21,145 bases of DNA from Flavobacteriales bacterium UBA1820. GTDB lineage: Bacteria > Bacteroidota > Bacteroidia > Flavobacteriales > UBA1820. The stretch covers positions 12,064 through 33,208 of the forward strand of contig DCEW01000023.1 of the NCBI GenBank assembly GCA_002314265.1, read 5' to 3'. How positions within the stretch are numbered: the stretch's first letter is position 1; every line of letters starts with the position of its first letter. Positions 7,674 to 14,588 of this stretch are shown one piece after another. The notes under the pieces are model-generated. The model worked only from the letters and a program-made list of their open reading frames with translations, was not told the DNA's origin and did no database searches. The position numbers were made by a program, and so were the translations under genes.

Positions 7674-8522
7674 GTGAAAACAACGGATACGGACGGACTG
7701 TACTATGCGGACAAGCGGCTCGAAGAGCCGCTTGCGCCTTGCCATCTGGTATTGGAAGCAGGCGAGGAGGGGTTTTGTTTCTCCGTACGGGATGCTTCGG
7801 GGGCGCGTTTGGCGGCCGGAGGACTCGAGTTGGCGTATCCGGCTTCGGAGGTTCGTTTGCTGGAACAGGTGGTGCGCTTTTTTGAGACGACGGCTCCTTT
7901 CTCGGGACTTGCCTGGGAGCGGGTGGATGTGATCCGGCTGGACGATCGTTTTACGGTAGTGCCGCGCGCTTTCTTCGATCCGGAGAAAAAGGCCGATCTG
8001 TTGGCTTTTGCCTTGGGGGGGATGCCCGATAGGCCGGTGTGTGCCCGTCAGGTAGGCGATGCGGTGTGTCTTTTCCCTGAGCAGACGGGGTTGGGAGAGT
8101 ATTTTTCTTCCCGGACAGCCCGGGTGGAACAGCACCATAGCGCGGAAGTATTCCTGGCTTTGGCGCGCAGCAATGCTTCGCCGGGCCGCAGCGTGCATCT
8201 GAACGTGGCGCCGGGCTTTGTCCAGGCGGTGGTGCTGGAGGCGGACGATCCGGTGCTGGTCAATGTGTTCCGCTGCCGAGGGATGGAGCAGGTGATGTAC
8301 TACCTGCTGCTGGTGGCCGAGCGGACGCAGACCCGGGAGATGGAGACGGATTTTGTATTCTACGGCTCGCCGCAGGTGTTTCTGCAGTTGCGCCGGCAGT
8401 TGGAGCGGTATCCGGGACGGTATCGTTTTGCCCGGCGGTTGGGCGGGGAAGGGAACTATTCTCCGGCTTTGGATTTTGTGGCGTATTACGATTGGTACAA
8501 TGTATTGAACGCGCAGCTATGA
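7674..8522 (+). CDS. DUF3822 family protein
   Basis: This 282-residue soluble protein has no signal peptide or membrane segment. I recognise it as DUF3822 from its length, its sequence style and its position directly before rsmD, a pairing common in Bacteroidota. From memory, a structure of a Bacteroides member showed an actin-like ATPase fold, but no enzymatic role is known to me and none is claimed. It starts at GTG 7674. No earlier start fits, because transcription probably begins near 7661, and the next in-frame Met is far downstream. Its stop TGA (8520-8522) overlaps the rsmD ATG (8519-8521), so translation is coupled. A role linked to rRNA methylation or ribosome assembly is only a guess from this pairing. 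Confidence 0.75.
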   Translation: MKTTDTDGLYYADKRLEEPLAPCHLVLEAGEEGFCFSVRDASGARLAAGGLELAYPASEVRLLEQVVRFFETTAPFSGLAWERVDVIRLDDRFTVVPRAFFDPEKKADLLAFALGGMPDRPVCARQVGDAVCLFPEQTGLGEYFSSRTARVEQHHSAEVFLALARSNASPGRSVHLNVAPGFVQAVVLEADDPVLVNVFRCRGMEQVMYYLLLVAERTQTREMETDFVFYGSPQVFLQLRRQLERYPGRYRFARRLGGEGNYSPALDFVAYYDWYNVLNAQL

Positions 8523-9070
8523 GAATCATTTCGGGGCGTTGGAAAGGGCGTTTTCTGGTGGCTCCGGCGTCGTTGCCGGTGCGGCCGACTACGGATGTGG
8601 CCAAGGAGGCACTGTTCAATATCCTCTCGAACGAGTTCGATATGGAGGGGCTGACGGTAACCGATCTGTTTGCCGGTACGGGCAATATTTCCTATGAGTT
8701 TGCTTCGCGGGGGGCGGAATCGGTGCGGGCGGTGGATCGCGACCGGGGTTGCGTGAAGTACATCGGAGCTACGGCCGATTTGTTGGGCTTCTCCGAAGTG
8801 ATCCGGGTGATCCCGTGCGATGTGTTCCGTTTCCTCGCGCGGCCGCAGGAGCCGTGCGATGTGGTGTTTGCCGATCCGCCGTACGACTTGCCGCCGCAGC
8901 AGTACCGGGCGTTGGTAGAGGCGGTCTTCTCGTGCGGGCTGCTGGCCGAGGAGGGTATCCTGGTGGTGGAGCATCCCAAGGGGGTCGATCTGACCGATAT
9001 GGAGGGCTTTACGCAGATGCGGCGTTATGGGACGGTGCATTTCAGTTTCTTCGAGCATGGGGGGGTGTGA
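8519..9070 (+). CDS. rsmD: 16S rRNA (guanine-N2)-methyltransferase, RsmD family
   Basis: In E. coli RsmD transfers a methyl group from SAM to N2 of guanine 966 of 16S rRNA. The 183-residue product begins MRIISGRWKGR, as the family does. It has RPTTDVAKEALFNIL (22-36), SAM motif I DLFAGTGNISYE (49-60), an acidic loop VDRD (72-75) and the N2-guanine methyltransferase signature FADPPYDLP with DPPY at 119-122. ATG 8519 was preferred to a start nine codons further upstream at 8492, because it gives the family N-terminus and an ATGA overlap with the DUF3822 gene. No terminator is visible before the next promoter. Confidence 0.93.
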   Translation: MRIISGRWKGRFLVAPASLPVRPTTDVAKEALFNILSNEFDMEGLTVTDLFAGTGNISYEFASRGAESVRAVDRDRGCVKYIGATADLLGFSEVIRVIPCDVFRFLARPQEPCDVVFADPPYDLPPQQYRALVEAVFSCGLLAEEGILVVEHPKGVDLTDMEGFTQMRRYGTVHFSFFEHGGV

Positions 9071-9091
9071 GGTGTTTTTTTAAGTTTTGTG

Positions 9092-9122
9092 TTTCTTTTT
9101 AGATAATTTTTTCGTATTTTTG
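9092..9122 (+). promoter_or_regulatory. Promoter of the 9140 gene pair (TTTC-N19-TATTTTTG)
   Basis: TATTTTTG at 9115-9122 matches TANNTTTG. TTTC at 9092-9095 is 19 bases upstream and one base off TTTG. The start should be near 9129, about 11 nt before the ATG. The pair therefore has its own promoter and need not be read from rsmD. Confidence 0.7.
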
Positions 9123-9139
9123 AGAAAAAGGATACGAAA

Positions 9140-9640
9140 ATGGAGGAAGAAAAAGAGAGGGAAGAACGTAGTGAAGGAGCTTTGCGCCGTCGGGCGGTGG
9201 AGGCTCTGCTGGAGCGGGGTGTGGTGTTCGAGGCGGAGCGCAGGGGCTGGTGGCGATGGCTGCGGCCGAGGGTGCGGATGCGGGTGGATCCGCCTACCTT
9301 GGGGGTATTGTATGCGGTTTCGGGCGAATTTGCGCAGATGAAAATCGATGAGCGCCGGGTGGAGGCCGATCCGCTGGGGTACAGTTTCGAGTTGGTGCGT
9401 TCGCAGATGCGTCCGATGGCGCGGGCGGTGGCGTTCGCGGTACTTGGGACGCGGTGGAAGATACGTCTTTTTGCCGGGATGTATGCGCGCTATCTTTTGT
9501 GGCAGCTGACGGCGGCGCAGCTTTTGAAGTTGGTGGTAACGGTGTTGTCGGTAAGCGGTACTGCGGATTTTATAAACTCTATCAGATTGATAAAGGGAAC
9601 CGGCCTGCTCGATACGCGGGGCGAGCGTCCGATAGAGTGA
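9140..9640 (+). CDS. Tail-assembly-chaperone-like protein, upstream ORF of a -1 frameshift pair
   Basis: This 166-residue protein has no confident family assignment. It has a charged N-terminus (MEEEKEREERSEGALRRR), a basic Trp-rich stretch RRGWWRWLRPRVRMRV (34-49), then a mostly helical body with PPTLGVLYAVSGEFAQM (51-67), RWKIRLFAGMYARYLLW (105-121) and DFINSIRLI (143-151). The body and ending resemble small proteins I associate with Bacteroidota prophage tail modules, but this is recollection, not a search. The body is not a clear membrane protein, despite a hydrophobic LLKLVVTVLSV stretch. Near its end the codons ATA AAG GGA contain the heptamer A AAG GGA in the right phase for -1 slippage, and the frame entered joins the next ORF. 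The stop TGA (9638-9640) overlaps the GTG of the next ORF. Confidence 0.65.
   Translation: MEEEKEREERSEGALRRRAVEALLERGVVFEAERRGWWRWLRPRVRMRVDPPTLGVLYAVSGEFAQMKIDERRVEADPLGYSFELVRSQMRPMARAVAFAVLGTRWKIRLFAGMYARYLLWQLTAAQLLKLVVTVLSVSGTADFINSIRLIKGTGLLDTRGERPIE
9592..9626 (+). promoter_or_regulatory. Candidate programmed -1 ribosomal frameshift signal
   Basis: The heptamer A-AAG-GGA (9592-9598) fits X-XXY-YYZ in the reading phase of the upstream ORF (AAG 9593-9595, GGA 9596-9598). An 8-nt spacer leads to a stem GCTCG (9607-9611) / CGAGC (9622-9626), the usual distance for a stimulatory structure. A second, stronger 8-bp hairpin, AGACCGCG (9640-9647) / CGCGGTCT (9652-9659), follows the stop codon. 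Slippage would give a fusion of about 237 residues. Confidence 0.55.
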
Positions 9641-9852
9641 GACCGCGCATTCGCGGTCTGCGCAGTCCGTGGGGGATGGAGGGTGCTGTGTGTTCCCACT
9701 TCCATTGGCAGAGGGATTACTTGTTGTGGGGGATTTCCTGGGTCAATGTGCAGTTGATGCTCGCAGATATGCCTTCGGTCGATTACGGCGAGGATCGGGT
9801 GGTCGATACCGAGTCCGAGGAGGAGCTCGCGGCGTTTATCCGGTCGTTGTAG
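9637..9852 (+). CDS. Small protein, downstream ORF of the frameshift pair
   Basis: This 71-residue ORF can be reached in two ways. One is from GTG 9637, which overlaps the upstream stop as GTGA. The other is as the C-terminal part of a -1 frameshift fusion, since its frame is open from 9454 through the slippery site. The recognisable part starts at about residue 10: SPWGMEGAVCSHFHWQRDY, then LLWGISWVNVQLMLADMPSVDYG and an acidic ending with EELAAFIRSL. The Trp-rich WGISWxN helix followed by LADMP looks like the short second domain of two-ORF tail chaperones, but no family is claimed. An in-frame ATG at 9676 would give only 58 residues. A strong terminator follows the stop by about 20 bases. 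Confidence 0.6.
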   Translation: MRPRIRGLRSPWGMEGAVCSHFHWQRDYLLWGISWVNVQLMLADMPSVDYGEDRVVDTESEEELAAFIRSL

Positions 9853-9871
9853 TGGATGTCCCCAGGCACCG

Positions 9872-9908
9872 ATGAAGGGCGGCGCTTTAGCGCCGCCCTT
9901 CATTTTTT
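9872..9908 (+). terminator. Strong intrinsic terminator for the 9140-9852 pair
   Basis: A 14-bp perfect stem, with core GGGCGGCGC (9877-9885) and GCGCCGCCC (9890-9898) extended by AT and GC pairs to 9872 and 9903, has the four-base loop TTTA. It runs directly into a T-run at 9903-9908. Confidence 0.9.
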
Positions 9909-9915
9909 GTCGGAG

Positions 9916-9949
9916 CAAAAAATGCGGGCTCAAAGTCTTGAGCCCGCAT
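9916..9949 (-). terminator. Intrinsic terminator for serC-serA
   Basis: A perfect 12-bp stem, ATGCGGGCTCAA (9922-9933) with TTGAGCCCGCAT (9938-9949), has loop AGTC. On the minus strand it is followed by a run of T from 9916-9922, and it lies 23 bases past the serA stop. Confidence 0.9.
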
Positions 9950-9972
9950 CGGTGTTTGGGGATATCCGCAGG

Positions 9973-10929
9973 TTATTGAGCCAAAGCGATGATCACGTTT
10001 TCGGCAATCTCTGTGCCGATCTTGTTTTGCGCATCGGTCGTTGAAGCGCCGATGTGCGGGGAGAGCGAAATCGCCTTGTTCATCAGCAGAGCAACGGGCG
10101 GCGTCGGTTCCGTTTGGAACACGTCGAGACCCGCACCGCACAGTTTCCCGTTTTCGATCGCCTCGACCAGTGCCGCCTCGTCCACCACGCCGCCACGGGC
10201 GGCGTTGATGAGGATCGCACCCGGTTTCATCTTTTCGATCTCGGCTTTTCCGATCAACGGCTTGGCCTGCGAAGGTACGTGCAGGGAAATGAAGTCCGAC
10301 TGTGCCAATACCTCGTCCAGAGAACTGGGGGCGAGGGTGAATTTCACAGACTGTCCGTCAAAGAACTTCAGTTCGAGCGTTTTCGGTTCGGTGATGAACG
10401 GGTCGTGGAAGATAACCTTCATCCCGATGCCGATGGCATTTATGGCCAACCGTTGTCCGATGCGGCCGAAACCGATGATACCCAGGGTCTTTCCAGCCAG
10501 TTCCCGTCCTTTGGAATATTGTTTCTTCAGGTCGGCGAAGTGGGTCTCGCCTTCGAGCGGCATCTGTTGGTTGGAGCGGTTGAGCGAACGAGCTACCGAG
10601 AGCATGTGTCCCAGCGCCAGTTCGGCTACCGATACCGACGAGGCGTTCGGGGTGTTGAGCACCGTGCGTCCCACGCTCCGGGCGTAAGCCACGTCGATGT
10701 TGTCCATCCCCACGCCGGCGCGGGCGATGACTTTCAAGTTCGGGCAGGCATCGATCACATCCTTGCGGACTTTCGTGGCCGAGCGCACGATGAGCGCCAC
10801 GATGTCGTTGTCGTTGATGTATTTTGCGAGGTCTTCCTGTGCTACGGTATCTGTGATGACGGTATGTCCGGCTTCTTCAAGGCGTTGTACGCCAGCTTTG
10901 GACAATCCGTCGTTGGCCAATATTTTCAT
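9973..10929 (-). CDS. serA: D-3-phosphoglycerate dehydrogenase
   Basis: It oxidises 3-phosphoglycerate to 3-phosphohydroxypyruvate with NAD+, the entry step of serine synthesis in the cytoplasm. The 318-residue product has the D-isomer 2-hydroxyacid dehydrogenase layout: RAGVGMDNID (70-79), the Rossmann motif GIIGFGRIGQR (150-160), NAARGGVVDE with the catalytic Arg245, an acid in FQTEPTPP (Glu274) and the catalytic His292 in SPHIGASTT. It ends after the catalytic domain, so it is the short type without the ACT regulatory domain, and serine feedback through ACT is not expected. Its ATG (10929-10927) overlaps the serC stop TGA (10928-10926) as ATGA, and the pathway neighbour makes the function secure. 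Other short 2-hydroxyacid dehydrogenases look similar. Confidence 0.92.
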   Translation of the reverse strand: MKILANDGLSKAGVQRLEEAGHTVITDTVAQEDLAKYINDNDIVALIVRSATKVRKDVIDACPNLKVIARAGVGMDNIDVAYARSVGRTVLNTPNASSVSVAELALGHMLSVARSLNRSNQQMPLEGETHFADLKKQYSKGRELAGKTLGIIGFGRIGQRLAINAIGIGMKVIFHDPFITEPKTLELKFFDGQSVKFTLAPSSLDEVLAQSDFISLHVPSQAKPLIGKAEIEKMKPGAILINAARGGVVDEAALVEAIENGKLCGAGLDVFQTEPTPPVALLMNKAISLSPHIGASTTDAQNKIGTEIAENVIIALAQ

Positions 10930-11993
10930 AATGTTTCCAATTTTTGCATCGTGTCGATAAGTACCTGGATCTTCTCTTTGGTCATCGCGTTGTAGATCGA
11001 AGCGCGGTATCCGCCTACCGAGCGGTGTCCTTTTACCGAAGAGATGTTGGCCTGGGCGCAGAGGTCGGCAAACGGTTTTTCGTATTTTTCAGGATCGTTC
11101 AGCACGAAAGTAACGTTCATCAGCGAGCGGTCGGCTTTTTCGGCTACACCCCGGAACAACGGGTTGCGGTCGATTTCGTTGTAAAGCATGGCCGCTTTTT
11201 CCTCGTTGTACTTTTCGGCGGCAGCTACCCCTCCGTGTTTTTTGAGGTAACGAAGGTTGAGCACTGCCATGTAGATGGCCATGGTGCAGGGCGTGTTGTA
11301 CATGCTCTTGTTTTTGATGTGCAGTTGGTAGTCCAGCATCGAGGGCAGGTAGCGTCCCGTTTTTCCCAGCAGGTCGTTGCGTACGATCACCAGGGTAGCT
11401 CCGGCAGGGCCGATGTTTTTCTGGGCACCGGCGTAGATCAGGCCAAAGCGCGAAACGTCGATCCGACGGGAGAAGATATCCGAAGACATGTCGCAGGCCA
11501 TCGGCACGGGGCTCTGCGGGAACGACTTCATCTGGGTGCCGAAGATCGTGTTGTTGGACGTGCAGTGGAAGTAATCGGCATCCGAAGGGATGGTGTAATC
11601 CTTCGGCACGTACGTGTAGTTGCTTTCTTTGGACGAAGCCACACAGACGGTCCGGCCGATCCCGGAGGCTTCTTTGAGGGCTTTCGAAGCCCAGGTGCCC
11701 GAATCCAGGTAAGCGGCATACCCGTCGGTTTTCATCAGGTTCATCGGAACCATCAGGAACTGGAGGCTGGCTCCTCCCTGAAGGAACAGCACGGAATAAT
11801 CGTCGGGAACCGACAGCAGTTCGCGAACCAGACTTTCGCCTTCTTCTATTACGGCGGTAAACTCTTTGCTGCGATGGGATATTTCCGCGATCGACAGACC
11901 CGAACCTTCGAAGTCCGTCATGGCGGCGGCCATCTGCTCGAACACTTCGTCGGGCAGTACGGACGGCCCGGCGCTGAAGTTGATCTTTCGCAT
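10926..11993 (-). CDS. serC: Phosphoserine aminotransferase
   Basis: This PLP enzyme converts 3-phosphohydroxypyruvate and glutamate to phosphoserine and 2-oxoglutarate. It may also act on the phosphohydroxythreonine analogue of vitamin B6 synthesis. The 355-residue length is typical for SerC. Family signs are the start KINFSAGPSVLP (3-14), SGLSIAEISHRS (31-42), FLQGGASLQF (70-79), DSGTWASKA (97-105), the PLP lysine in YAGAQKNIGPAG (Lys192) and KGHRSVGGYRAS near the C-terminus, the phosphate-binding HR region. It is the first gene of a two-gene unit with serA. A near-consensus promoter lies about 45 bp upstream of its ATG. Confidence 0.96.
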   Translation of the reverse strand: MRKINFSAGPSVLPDEVFEQMAAAMTDFEGSGLSIAEISHRSKEFTAVIEEGESLVRELLSVPDDYSVLFLQGGASLQFLMVPMNLMKTDGYAAYLDSGTWASKALKEASGIGRTVCVASSKESNYTYVPKDYTIPSDADYFHCTSNNTIFGTQMKSFPQSPVPMACDMSSDIFSRRIDVSRFGLIYAGAQKNIGPAGATLVIVRNDLLGKTGRYLPSMLDYQLHIKNKSMYNTPCTMAIYMAVLNLRYLKKHGGVAAAEKYNEEKAAMLYNEIDRNPLFRGVAEKADRSLMNVTFVLNDPEKYEKPFADLCAQANISSVKGHRSVGGYRASIYNAMTKEKIQVLIDTMQKLETL

Positions 11994-12037
11994 TATGCGT
12001 AACGTTTTAATTAGTGTTTCCTTCGAAAATGAAGTTA

Positions 12038-12045
12038 CAAATATC
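12038..12045 (-). promoter_or_regulatory. Probable -7 element of the serC-serA promoter
   Basis: On the minus strand it reads GATATTTG, one base off TANNTTTG. No good -33 match was found. A start near 12031 would give a leader of about 38 nt. Confidence 0.4.
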
Positions 12046-12208
12046 CGAAAAATTCTTGAAAGAAAGCAGGCGGATCGGGTAATTTTCGCGGTGATTTTGT
12101 TGTTTTGGTTGATGTTTTTTCAGAATATGTTGAAAAAAAGTCCGATTTCTTCACTTCGCGGGAAAACGAGGGGCGAAAAGTGAAAAAGAGGAAAATTTCT
12201 GCTCGCCC

Positions 12209-12240
12209 CTTGCGTCGAAGAGGGATGCTGTTTACATTTG
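12209..12240 (+). promoter_or_regulatory. Promoter of the SPFH operon (CTTG-N20-TACATTTG)
   Basis: TACATTTG at 12233-12240 matches TANNTTTG exactly. CTTG at 12209-12212 is 20 bases upstream and one base off TTTG. Transcription should start near 12247. Confidence 0.7.
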
Positions 12241-12279
12241 TGATATTAAAACAATATTATATTGCTAACAAATAATCGG

Positions 12280-13236
12280 ATGAAAAACATGGAAACGGAA
12301 ACCAAGGAAAGGGTATTCAAAGGAATGGCCTTGTCGGGCTTTTTGATGCTGTTTGTATTCTTCTTGCTGTGCGGAGCAGCTGCTTGGTCGTTTGCGGCGC
12401 TGCTGCCGGTGCATGAGGCGGCAGGGATCGTCGGTGGGCTGGTATTGATCCTGGCTGCACTGATCCTGTTGTGCGGATTTATCAAGGTCGAACCCAACGA
12501 GGCGCGGGTGGTGATGTTCTTCGGCAAGTACGAAGGAACCTTTACCCGCAACGGATTTTTCTGGCTCAATCCCTTCAACAGCACCAACAAGATCCCGCTG
12601 AAGGCGCGCAATCTCGATGCGGCACCCATCAAGGTGAACGACAAGGTGGGAAACCCCATCATGATCGGTCTGGTGATGGTGTGGAAGGTGCGCGATACCT
12701 ATAAAGTGATGTTCAACATCGACAACGAGGCCAATGCGGCCTCGAGTTCGACGACGGTCAATACGTCGGCCGCCCGGATGAAAACCTACGAGAATTTCGT
12801 CAAGATCCAGGCCGATGCCGCGTTGCGGCGCATTGCCGGGGAGTATGCCTACGACAATGTGGAAAACCACGACGAGGTAACCCTTCGTTCGTCGGGCGAC
12901 GTGGTGCAGAAACGCCTCGAGGCGGCCATAGCCGAAAGTCTGGAACTGGCCGGGATCGAAGTGCTCGAAGCCCGGATCTCGCACCTGGCCTATGCTCCGG
13001 AGATCGCCGCGGTGATGCTGCGCCGCCAGCAGGCCGATGCCATCCTTTCCGCCCGGCACAAGATCGTGGAAGGCGCGGTAGATATGGTGCACATGGCGCT
13101 CGAACGTTTGAAGGAGGAAAACGTCGTCGAACTGGACGAGGACAAGAAAGCGGCGATGGTCTCCAACCTGTTGGTGGTGCTCTGCGCCGACGAATCGGCT
13201 CAGCCGGTGGTCAATGCCGGTACGCTCCACCAATAA
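12280..13236 (+). CDS. SPFH/Band 7 (stomatin/prohibitin-like) membrane protein
   Basis: SPFH proteins oligomerise at membranes and organise microdomains or regulate membrane proteases. The 318-residue product has two N-terminal hydrophobic segments (about 18-40 and 48-68). The SPFH domain follows, opening with IKVEPNEARVVMFFGKYEGT (68-87) and NGFFWLNPF, then an alanine/glutamate-rich helical part (EAAIAESLELAGIEVLEARISHLAYAPE pattern) and a short C-terminal tail. The domain is clear. The cargo or partner protein cannot be read. ATG 12280 was chosen over a TTG at 12262 because it begins a basic MKNMETETKERV stretch at a normal distance from the promoter; ATG 12289 is also possible. It heads a four-gene operon ending in a DNA-binding protein. 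Confidence 0.88.
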   Translation: MKNMETETKERVFKGMALSGFLMLFVFFLLCGAAAWSFAALLPVHEAAGIVGGLVLILAALILLCGFIKVEPNEARVVMFFGKYEGTFTRNGFFWLNPFNSTNKIPLKARNLDAAPIKVNDKVGNPIMIGLVMVWKVRDTYKVMFNIDNEANAASSSTTVNTSAARMKTYENFVKIQADAALRRIAGEYAYDNVENHDEVTLRSSGDVVQKRLEAAIAESLELAGIEVLEARISHLAYAPEIAAVMLRRQQADAILSARHKIVEGAVDMVHMALERLKEENVVELDEDKKAAMVSNLLVVLCADESAQPVVNAGTLHQ

Positions 13237-13264
13237 TGGCGCCAGGCGGACAGACGGGGCGGTC

Positions 13265-13693
13265 ATGGAGGGAACGTCGAGGAAGCGTACCGTGGGTTTC
13301 CTGGCAGGGGGCCTGGTGGCGATGGGACTGGTAGCTGCGCTGGCAGCACGGGCGGGCGTAAGGGTGGCTTCGCTCTTTACCCACCGGCCCGAGGAGGTGT
13401 TGGCCGTCATGGCAGGTTTTGTCTGGGTGGCAGAAAGCCTGTTGTACGTCCTGTGGGCGTGGTTGTTCCTCCGGGGGCAGGCAGAGCGGATGCAGAAGCG
13501 GGGAATGGATCCCTCGTGGGTCGAGACGCGGTATCTGCAGATGAAAAGCCGCTGCACGGTGGCCGGGGTATTGTTCATCGTGGCTTTGGGCTATGCATGC
13601 TACCGGGTGTATGGTCAGGCGCTGGCCTTGCAGACGGGCGGGTCTTCAGCGGTGCAGGCGGCGGAGAGTGCCTTGTGGTTGGTGTTGGGGTAG
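13265..13693 (+). CDS. Small membrane protein, three or four transmembrane segments
   Basis: This 142-residue protein matches no family I recognise. Hydrophobic segments lie at about 9-29, 43-69 and 97-116, with a weaker one at the extreme C-terminus (AAESALWLVLG). The loop at 70-95 is polar (RGQAERMQKRGMDPSWVETRYLQ) and may be cytoplasmic. The start ATG 13265 lies 28 bases after the SPFH stop. The frame stays open upstream into the SPFH gene, but that part reads as non-membrane sequence. The location suggests it works with the SPFH protein, as partners of stomatin-like proteins are often encoded next to them. That is inference. Confidence 0.65.
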   Translation: MEGTSRKRTVGFLAGGLVAMGLVAALAARAGVRVASLFTHRPEEVLAVMAGFVWVAESLLYVLWAWLFLRGQAERMQKRGMDPSWVETRYLQMKSRCTVAGVLFIVALGYACYRVYGQALALQTGGSSAVQAAESALWLVLG

Positions 13694-13754
13694 CGTACTG
13701 GAAAAAGAAAAAGCCGGAAAACGAAAGCATGTTAACGGTAGCAGGATAAAGGAT

Positions 13755-14192
13755 ATGTGGAGAAAAATCGGAGCAAATCTCGCCTTTTTGGCGGTAGCGG
13801 GGTACATGATCATCCGGCGGATGGGTACTCCGTCGGTGTGGGTGGTGGTAGCTGTGGTAGCGATCTGGGCATTGGGCTTGTCGATTGGGCTGTGGCGGCA
13901 GCGGGAACAGGTGGCGCAGGTGTGCCGGGGACTGCCCGGTTCGCTGTTCGATGCGGGCAAGCGGCGCGTTTGGGCGGCCCGTCCGCTCGCGGTACGGATA
14001 TATCGGGGCGTGTTCGTGGGGCTGACCCTGGTTGTAACGCTGCTGTCGGTGGCGGGGATCGTGCTGTACTTTGTGCGGGGAGAGCAGGGGAATACGACGC
14101 TCGATAAGGCATTGGTGGTGACCTCTGCGGTGCTTTTGTTGTGGAAATTCATCGGCGGGCGCAAACGCCGTCCCAAGGCGCTGCGCGGGTAA
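13755..14192 (+). CDS. Small membrane protein, four transmembrane segments
   Basis: This 145-residue protein matches no family I recognise. Hydrophobic stretches lie at about 5-20, 27-47, 84-107 and 117-134, with a basic middle loop (residues 48-83, including DAGKRRVWAARPLAVRIYRG) and a very basic C-terminus (GGRKRRPKALRG), which suggests both face the cytoplasm. It starts at ATG 13755, 61 bases after the preceding stop. An upstream in-frame extension to 13593 overlaps the previous gene and is Arg/Cys-rich, typical of a shadow frame. It is the third gene of the SPFH operon. Confidence 0.65.
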   Translation: MWRKIGANLAFLAVAGYMIIRRMGTPSVWVVVAVVAIWALGLSIGLWRQREQVAQVCRGLPGSLFDAGKRRVWAARPLAVRIYRGVFVGLTLVVTLLSVAGIVLYFVRGEQGNTTLDKALVVTSAVLLLWKFIGGRKRRPKALRG

Positions 14193-14207
14193 ACGGGAGG
14201 AGATAAC

Positions 14208-14441
14208 GTGGCGGAAGAAAAGAAGAAGAACAAGAGTTTTGTGCTGCGCGTGGGCAGTGCGACGATGGAGGCATTGGAGAAGTGGGCGGCCGACGAGTTC
14301 CGTTCGGTAAACGGTCAGCTTCAGTGGATCATTGCCGAGGCCCTGCGCAGGAACAGGCGTCTGCCTGCCCGTCGCTCGTCCCTTCCGCAGGACGGTGGGG
14401 ATGTCCCGCCGCAGGAAGAAGCGCGGCGGAAGGAAGATTGA
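14208..14441 (+). CDS. Arc-type ribbon-helix-helix DNA-binding protein
   Basis: This 77-residue protein begins with a lysine-rich MAEEKKKNKS, followed by the short beta strand SFVLRVGSATMEALE and two helices (EKWAADEFRSVNGQLQWIIAEALRR pattern). This is the ribbon-helix-helix fold of the Arc/MetJ group, which binds DNA as a dimer through the strand. The tail (LPARRSSLPQDG onward) is polar and likely disordered. It starts at GTG 14208, with GGAGG about 8-12 bases upstream, an unusually good Shine-Dalgarno for Bacteroidota. It is the last gene of the SPFH operon, 15 bases after the previous stop. It might repress its own operon, but no operator was identified. A toxin-antitoxin role is possible but no toxin partner is evident. 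Confidence 0.82.
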   Translation: MAEEKKKNKSFVLRVGSATMEALEKWAADEFRSVNGQLQWIIAEALRRNRRLPARRSSLPQDGGDVPPQEEARRKED

Positions 14442-14497
14442 GAAAAAATTGAGGGACTGCGTGTAGGCGCAGGGAGTTTGGGGTATCCGTAAAACGG

Positions 14498-14537
14498 AAA
14501 GAGGGGTTCGAGCCATCGGCTCGAACCCCTCTTTTTC
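14498..14537 (+). terminator. Strong terminator closing the SPFH operon
   Basis: A perfect 17-bp stem, 14498-14514 with 14518-14534 (core GGGGTTCGAGCC / GGCTCGAACCCC), has a three-base loop ATC and runs into a T-tract. On the minus strand the other arm ends in CTCTTTCCGTTTT, so it may also stop transcripts of the EEP gene from the other side. Confidence 0.9.
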
Positions 14538-14588
14538 TTTGGACCGGTGGATGTGGGCTGGGCTGTCTGATCCCGGGCGGATGGGAGA

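Larger units (their letters stand above)
11994..12279. other. Divergent intergenic region between serC and the SPFH operon
   Basis: No gene is supported here. It holds a serC promoter candidate on the minus strand near 12038-12045 and the SPFH promoter at 12209-12240. An imperfect hairpin pairs TTCACTT (12150-12156) with AAGTGAA (12178-12184). Next to it CGC pairs with GCG, with two extra A bases on one side. It is far from both starts and its role is unknown. Confidence 0.4.

Noticed and set aside
12265..13578. A 437-codon frame opposite the SPFH gene
   Set aside because: The SPFH domain on the plus strand explains the open frame. The opposite translation is His/Arg-rich with no domain.
14208..14441. 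RHH protein as the antitoxin of a toxin-antitoxin pair
   Set aside because: The preceding gene is a four-segment membrane protein of 145 residues, and no toxin family is recognisable next to it.
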